Shown: in pieces, positions 30,795-35,162 of the stretch
Layout of the letters: every line of letters starts with the position of its first letter
Position numbering within the stretch: the stretch's first letter is position 1
From: Flavobacteriales bacterium
Lineage (GTDB): Bacteria; Bacteroidota; Bacteroidia; Flavobacteriales; Flavobacteriaceae
DNA length: 35,162 nucleotides
Direction of reading: 5' to 3'
Assembly: GCA_004214175.1 (NCBI GenBank)
Contig: SGZH01000010.1
Coordinates: 1 to 35,162, forward strand
Made by a program: the position numbers and the translations under genes
Notes under the pieces: model-generated
What the model was told of the DNA's origin: nothing
The model's database searches: none
What the model saw: only the letters and a program-made list of their open reading frames with translations

Positions 30795-31685
30795 ATGTCT
30801 GGATTTTTTGCGCTTTTAGATGATATAGCATTTTTAATGGACGATATTGCAGCAATGACTAAGGTTGCCACTAAAAAGACTGCAGGAATTTTAGGTGATG
30901 ATCTAGCAGTTGGAGCTGAAAAAGCTTCTGACTTTAGACCCTCAAGAGAATTGCCGGTTATATGGGCTATCACAAAAGGTTCTTTTATTAACAAATTAAT
31001 TATTCTTCCATTTGCTTTTTTATTAAGCGCATTTATACCTCAGTTAATTGTTCCGATATTATTGATAGGTGGGGTATATTTAAGTTTTGAGGGTGTCGAA
31101 AAGATTATTCATACTTTTTTTTATAAAGAAAGACATCGTATTGATTTTAATGAAGATAAAACAGATAATGAATTATTAAAAGTTGAAAAAGAAAAAGTAA
31201 AATCAGCTATTCTCACAGATTTTATCTTATCTCTTGAAATTATTATGCTAGCTCTAGGGGAGGTGGTAGGTTCTAATTTAATAACTCAGATTGCTGTAGT
31301 AACATTTATATCGATTCTTGCAACATTGGGAGTTTACGGACTTGTTGCTTTATTGGTCAGGATAGACGACGCAGGTTTTTATTTGATAAAAATTTCAGAA
31401 GAACTTAAAGGAGTTAAAAAAATATTTTACTTAAAAACAGGAAAAGGATTAGTTTGGGTTTTACCAAAAATAATCAAGGTAATAGGAATCATTGGAACGC
31501 TTGCAATGTTATTAGTGGGTGGGGGTATTTTTGTTCATAATATTCATCAAATTCATGATTTTTTTCATCTAATTCCAACTATAGCCACAGAGTTATTAGC
31601 AGGTTTTTTTGTTGGTTTAATCGCTTTTCTATTTTACATGCTAGTAGTTAAATTACGATCGATCTCAAAAAAGGATAAAAAATAA
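30795..31685 (+). CDS. DUF808 (YedI-like) inner membrane protein
   Basis: 296 residues, multi-span inner membrane protein with the unmistakable family N-terminus SGFFALLDDIAFLMDDIAAM, followed by TKKTAGILGDDLAVGAEK and RELPVIWAITKGS. Roughly six hydrophobic segments (about 65-100, 130-150, 158-175, 205-235, 255-285). Family function is unknown. Last gene of the LtaS-like operon; a terminator shared with secA follows. Confidence 0.92.
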   Translation: MSGFFALLDDIAFLMDDIAAMTKVATKKTAGILGDDLAVGAEKASDFRPSRELPVIWAITKGSFINKLIILPFAFLLSAFIPQLIVPILLIGGVYLSFEGVEKIIHTFFYKERHRIDFNEDKTDNELLKVEKEKVKSAILTDFILSLEIIMLALGEVVGSNLITQIAVVTFISILATLGVYGLVALLVRIDDAGFYLIKISEELKGVKKIFYLKTGKGLVWVLPKIIKVIGIIGTLAMLLVGGGIFVHNIHQIHDFFHLIPTIATELLAGFFVGLIAFLFYMLVVKLRSISKKDKK

Positions 31686-31699
31686 ACGAATAGATCAAA

Positions 31700-31733
31700 A
31701 AAAAAGGAAACACATTTCTGAGATTCCTTTTTT
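31700..31733. terminator. Bidirectional terminator between DUF808 gene and secA
   Basis: AAAAAAGGAA (31700-31709) pairs with TTCCTTTTTT (31724-31733), ten pairs with a 14-base loop, A-run on one side and T-run on the other, placed between two convergent genes. Confidence 0.8.
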
Positions 31734-31750
31734 ATAGAAAATGAAATAAA

Positions 31751-34700
31751 TTAATCAACTAAGACCCATTCCCCTTTATTAATTAATGGAATAGCTTGTT
31801 TGTACTTCAGTGTTTTATTTTCTCCACTCATAACATTTTTGATGGTAACTTTATCATTTCTGCCAATCTTTGGTTGTTCTCTTACAAAAGTTTCTGTTAC
31901 CTGTTGTTGCTGACGTTGGGTTTGTCCAGCAGCTCTAGAAATAGAAGCTCGTTCATCTAGATTTTGTATTTCATCCTTTTGTTCTTTTAAACTTCGGTTA
32001 GATTTTACTTGACGAGCTTCTCTAATTTGTTGTTGGTTTTTTTGAGGTAATTCTCCTTTAAACAAGAAAGAGATCACATCTTTATTTACCTTCACAATCA
32101 TTTCTTTAAATAATTCAAAAGCTTCAAACTTATAAATTAGTAAGGGATCTTTTTGCTCATGAACAGCAAGTTGTACGGATTGTTTCAATTCATCCATTTT
32201 ACGTAAATGTGTTTTCCAAGCATCATCTATAATTGCTAGTGAAATATTTTTCTCAAAATCTTGAATTAATTGTTTTCCTTCTGTTGTATAGGCTTTCTCT
32301 AAATCGGTAGCAACATTTAAGTTTTTAACACCATCAGTAAATGGGACTAAAATACGTTTGTATTGGTCTTTTTGTGTTTCATAAACATTTTTGATTACTG
32401 GAAATGCAATTTCAGCATTTTTAATCATTTTCTCCTGATAATGTTTGAGTGCAGATTTGTAAACAATACCTGCAATTTCTTGCGGATTCATGTTTTCAAA
32501 TTCACTTGGATTTACCGGTGAGCTGATTGAAAAATACCGTATTAATTCAAATTCAAAATTTTTATAATCCTGGGCTGCTTTATTGTCTTCCGTAATTACT
32601 TCAGCGGTATCAAATATCATATTTGCAATATCAACACTTAATCTTTCTCCAAATAAGGCATTGTAACGTCTTTTGTAAACAACTTCTCTTTGAGCATTCA
32701 TCACATCATCGTATTCTAATAATCGCTTACGAATACCAAAATTATTTTCTTCAACTTTTTTCTGAGCTCGCTCAATAGATTTAGAAATCATGGAATGCTG
32801 AATAACTTCTCCTTCTTTCAAACCCATTTTATCCATCATTTTAGCAATACGTTCACTACCAAAAAGGCGCATTAAATTGTCATCTAGCGCTACATAAAAT
32901 TGTGAGCTTCCAGGATCACCTTGACGACCACTACGACCACGTAATTGTCTGTCAACACGACGGGAGTCATGTCGCTCTGTACCAACAATAGCTAGACCTC
33001 CAGCGTTTTTAACTTCATCAGATAGTTTAATATCGGTACCACGTCCAGCCATATTGGTTGCTATAGTTACCATGCCAGCCTGTCCAGCCTCCTGAACAAT
33101 ATCTGCTTCCTTTTTGTGAAGCTTTGCATTTAATACGTTATGCTTCACATTTCGGATACTTAACATACGACTAAGGAGCTCTGAAATTTCAACCGATGTA
33201 GTACCAATTAAAACAGGTCGTTTAGCTTCTGTAAGCTGGGTTACTTCATCAATTACTGCATTGTATTTTTCACGTTTTGTTTTATAGATCTTGTCTTCAC
33301 GATCATCTCTTAAAATAGGTCTATTTGTTGGTATTTCAACAACATCTAATTGATAAATTTCCCAAAGTTCTCCCGCTTCAGTAACTGCCGTTCCAGTCAT
33401 ACCAGATAACTTACGATACATTCTAAAGTAGTTTTGAAGTGTTATGGTGGCAAAGGTTTGAGTAGCAGCTTCAATTTTAACATTTTCTTTCGCCTCAATA
33501 GCTTGATGCAATCCATCACTGTATCTTCTTCCGTCCATGATTCTTCCAGTAGACTCGTCTACAATCATGACTTTGTTATCCATGACCACATATTGGGTAT
33601 CTTTTTCGAACAATGAATACGCTTTTAAAAGTTGATTCATAGTATGAATTCGCTCACTTTTTACACCAAAATCACGAAATAACTCTTCTTTTAAATTAGC
33701 TTCTTCTTCAGGAGGTAGATTTTTTTCTTCAATTTGAGCAATTTCTACTCCAATTTCAGGCATCACAAAGAAGTCTGGGTCATCTTTTCCTGAAAGATAA
33801 TCAACACCTTTATCTGTTAATTCTATTTGATTATTTTTTTCGTCAATTACGTAATATAATTCCGCGTCAATTTTAGGCATTTCACGGTTATTATCAGACA
33901 TGTACTGGTTTTCGGTTTTTTGAAGAATTTGTCGCACACCTTCTTCTGATAAAAACTTAATTAAAGCTTTGTTTTTAGGAATACCTCTATAAACTCTCAG
34001 TAATTGAAAACCACCCTCTTTTTCATCTCCTTCATTGATTAGCTTTTTAGCTTCTGCCAGTACCCCTGTTAAATATTTTTTTTGAACAGAGACTATATCT
34101 GCAATTCTTGGCTTTAAATCATTAAATTCATGGCGATCACCTTGAGGAACTGGACCAGAGATAATTAGTGGTGTACGAGCATCGTCGATTAATACCGAAT
34201 CTACCTCATCAACAATGGAATAATGATGTGGTCGTTGTACTAAATCTTCAGGTGCGTGTGCCATATTATCTCTGAGGTAATCAAAACCAAATTCATTATT
34301 AGTTCCATAGGTAATATCTGCATTGTATGCCTTACGACGAGCTTCTGAATTAGGTTGGTGATGATCGATGCAGTCAACGGTTAACCCATGAAATTCAAAC
34401 AAAGGCGCCATCCAAGCACTATCACGTTTTGCCAAGTAGTCGTTTACAGTAACCAAGTGTACTCCATTTCCTGCCAGGGCATTTAGATACATGGGTAGTG
34501 TAGCAACAAGTGTTTTACCTTCTCCAGTTTGCATTTCTGCAACTTTTCCCTGATGTAAAGCAATACCCCCGATTAATTGCACATCGTAATGTACCATGTC
34601 CCATGTAACTTCTTTACCCGCAGCATCCCAAGAGTTTTTCCAAATTGCTTTTTCACCTTCAAGAATTACATAATCATTCGTTGCTGAAATCTCTCTGTCA

Positions 34701-35107
34701 AAAGGAGTAGCATTAACTGAAAGTGTTTCATTATCTTTAAATCGTTTTGCAGTTTCTTTCATCACCGCAAAGGCTTCTGGTAAAATATTTTCTAAAGTTT
34801 TAACTTCAATTTCATAGCGATCATCTTTTAAAGTATCAATCTCTTTATATAGATCTTCTTTTTTATTGATATCTTCAATTTCAAGAGATTTTAGCTCCAG
34901 CGCATCAATTTGATCTTGTATTTCTTTTTGATCAGCCTTAATTTTATTTTTTAATTCGACTGTTTTATATCTTAATTCATCAATTGTTAGACTAGCAATT
35001 TCTGCTTCTTTATTTTTTATAAGTGCTACTATTGGTTGTATTTCACCTATATCTTTTTTGGATTTATCCCCAACAAAGAGCTTTAGAACGTTATCTAATA
35101 TTCCCAT
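31751..35107 (-). CDS. secA: Preprotein translocase ATPase SecA
   Basis: 1118 residues, longer than the ~900 of E. coli SecA. It drives proteins through SecYEG. Walker A is MQTGEGKTL (Lys198), Walker B IVDEVDSVLIDDARTPLIISG (seen as VDEVDSVLIDDAR), then GTNNEFGFDYLRDN, the second motor domain with GTTSVEISELLS, TNMAGRGTDIKL, and RQLRGRSGRQGDPGSSQF. The extra length includes a charged coiled-coil-like insert at about 55-105, between the ELRYKT and LPEAFAVMKE segments. The C-terminus keeps only GRND of the SEC-C motif and continues KVTIKNVMSGENK to GEWVLVD, so the Cys zinc site that binds SecB is missing. I recall both traits in other Flavobacteriia. Start ATG 35107; complete in the window. Confidence 0.97.
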   Translation of the reverse strand: MGILDNVLKLFVGDKSKKDIGEIQPIVALIKNKEAEIASLTIDELRYKTVELKNKIKADQKEIQDQIDALELKSLEIEDINKKEDLYKEIDTLKDDRYEIEVKTLENILPEAFAVMKETAKRFKDNETLSVNATPFDREISATNDYVILEGEKAIWKNSWDAAGKEVTWDMVHYDVQLIGGIALHQGKVAEMQTGEGKTLVATLPMYLNALAGNGVHLVTVNDYLAKRDSAWMAPLFEFHGLTVDCIDHHQPNSEARRKAYNADITYGTNNEFGFDYLRDNMAHAPEDLVQRPHHYSIVDEVDSVLIDDARTPLIISGPVPQGDRHEFNDLKPRIADIVSVQKKYLTGVLAEAKKLINEGDEKEGGFQLLRVYRGIPKNKALIKFLSEEGVRQILQKTENQYMSDNNREMPKIDAELYYVIDEKNNQIELTDKGVDYLSGKDDPDFFVMPEIGVEIAQIEEKNLPPEEEANLKEELFRDFGVKSERIHTMNQLLKAYSLFEKDTQYVVMDNKVMIVDESTGRIMDGRRYSDGLHQAIEAKENVKIEAATQTFATITLQNYFRMYRKLSGMTGTAVTEAGELWEIYQLDVVEIPTNRPILRDDREDKIYKTKREKYNAVIDEVTQLTEAKRPVLIGTTSVEISELLSRMLSIRNVKHNVLNAKLHKKEADIVQEAGQAGMVTIATNMAGRGTDIKLSDEVKNAGGLAIVGTERHDSRRVDRQLRGRSGRQGDPGSSQFYVALDDNLMRLFGSERIAKMMDKMGLKEGEVIQHSMISKSIERAQKKVEENNFGIRKRLLEYDDVMNAQREVVYKRRYNALFGERLSVDIANMIFDTAEVITEDNKAAQDYKNFEFELIRYFSISSPVNPSEFENMNPQEIAGIVYKSALKHYQEKMIKNAEIAFPVIKNVYETQKDQYKRILVPFTDGVKNLNVATDLEKAYTTEGKQLIQDFEKNISLAIIDDAWKTHLRKMDELKQSVQLAVHEQKDPLLIYKFEAFELFKEMIVKVNKDVISFLFKGELPQKNQQQIREARQVKSNRSLKEQKDEIQNLDERASISRAAGQTQRQQQQVTETFVREQPKIGRNDKVTIKNVMSGENKTLKYKQAIPLINKGEWVLVD

Positions 35108-35132
35108 TTTGTATTGTGTATTATTTACTCAA

Positions 35133-35158
35133 ATTGAAAAGTAAAATTACTTTTCAAT
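35133..35158. promoter_or_regulatory. Perfect 12-base inverted repeat upstream of secA
   Basis: ATTGAAAAGTAA (35133-35144) and TTACTTTTCAAT (35147-35158) are perfect inverted copies with 2 bases between, 25 bases upstream of the secA ATG. No T-run follows toward secA, so a DNA operator is more likely than a terminator. A near-consensus TCAATTTG box overlaps its secA-proximal arm on the minus strand. Confidence 0.45.
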
Positions 35159-35162
35159 ATTT

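Noticed and set aside
31751-35107. SecA2 or accessory translocase
   Set aside because: All motor motifs and full length are present, and the extra insert and tail resemble the single housekeeping SecA of Flavobacteriia.

Overview
The window looks like an ordinary chromosomal stretch from a marine or aquatic member of the Flavobacteriia (Bacteroidota). The evidence is strongly AT-rich DNA, a SusC/SusD pair, a PKD-like repeat adhesin, an M49 peptidase of the Bacteroides type (675 residues), DnaJ and SecA with lineage-typical changes, and repeated upstream TAnnTTTG elements (the Bacteroidota primary-sigma -7 box) at the expected distance from starts. No tRNA, rRNA, CRISPR array, insertion sequence, phage gene or integrase was seen.

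Layout. 1-1636 (minus) is the N-terminal part of a large secreted repeat protein whose C-terminus lies outside the window, followed by a 629-base AT-rich gap. 2266-7661 holds a fused isobutyryl-CoA mutase (IcmF), a small helical unknown, an Lrp/AsnC regulator with a DUF1684 lipid-free secreted protein, and the fluoride channel CrcB. 7842-12990 holds a lipoprotein dipeptidyl peptidase III, a two-helix small membrane protein, a MazG-like pyrophosphohydrolase, branched-chain aminotransferase IlvE, a DUF4920 lipoprotein and the tRNA-modifying MnmD. 13104-14791 is grpE-dnaJ, followed by two strong terminator-like hairpins that may instead mark a small RNA.

15004-22802 holds an NtrC-type sigma-54 activator without a DNA-binding domain, a secreted M28 peptidase, then susC, susD and a small SusE-like lipoprotein: probably a peptide-uptake locus. 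22900-25198 has a MATE exporter, a small acidic protein and a PAP2 phosphatase. 25195-28182 (minus) is a run of DUF2911 protein, MeaB GTPase, DPMS-like GT2 and a tandem LAB_N membrane protein. 28276-31685 has an LtaS-like transferase, a membrane-anchored PTP-type phosphatase and a DUF808 membrane protein. The window closes with full-length secA on the minus strand.

How parts may work together. IcmF, IlvE and the Lrp-type regulator all touch branched-chain amino acid/acyl-CoA metabolism; MeaB probably serves a methylmalonyl-CoA mutase located elsewhere, since IcmF carries its own G domain. The grpE upstream region carries a near-consensus sigma-54 site and the next protein gene encodes a sigma-54 activator. 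PAP2, LAB_N, GT2, LtaS-like and phosphatase genes form a loose envelope-lipid neighbourhood. Most genes are standard; the best leads are the grpE control region with the HTH-less activator, the candidate small RNA behind dnaJ, the structured susC leader, and the tandem LAB_N protein whose 3+1+3 helix layout resembles a SWEET/PQ-loop transporter.
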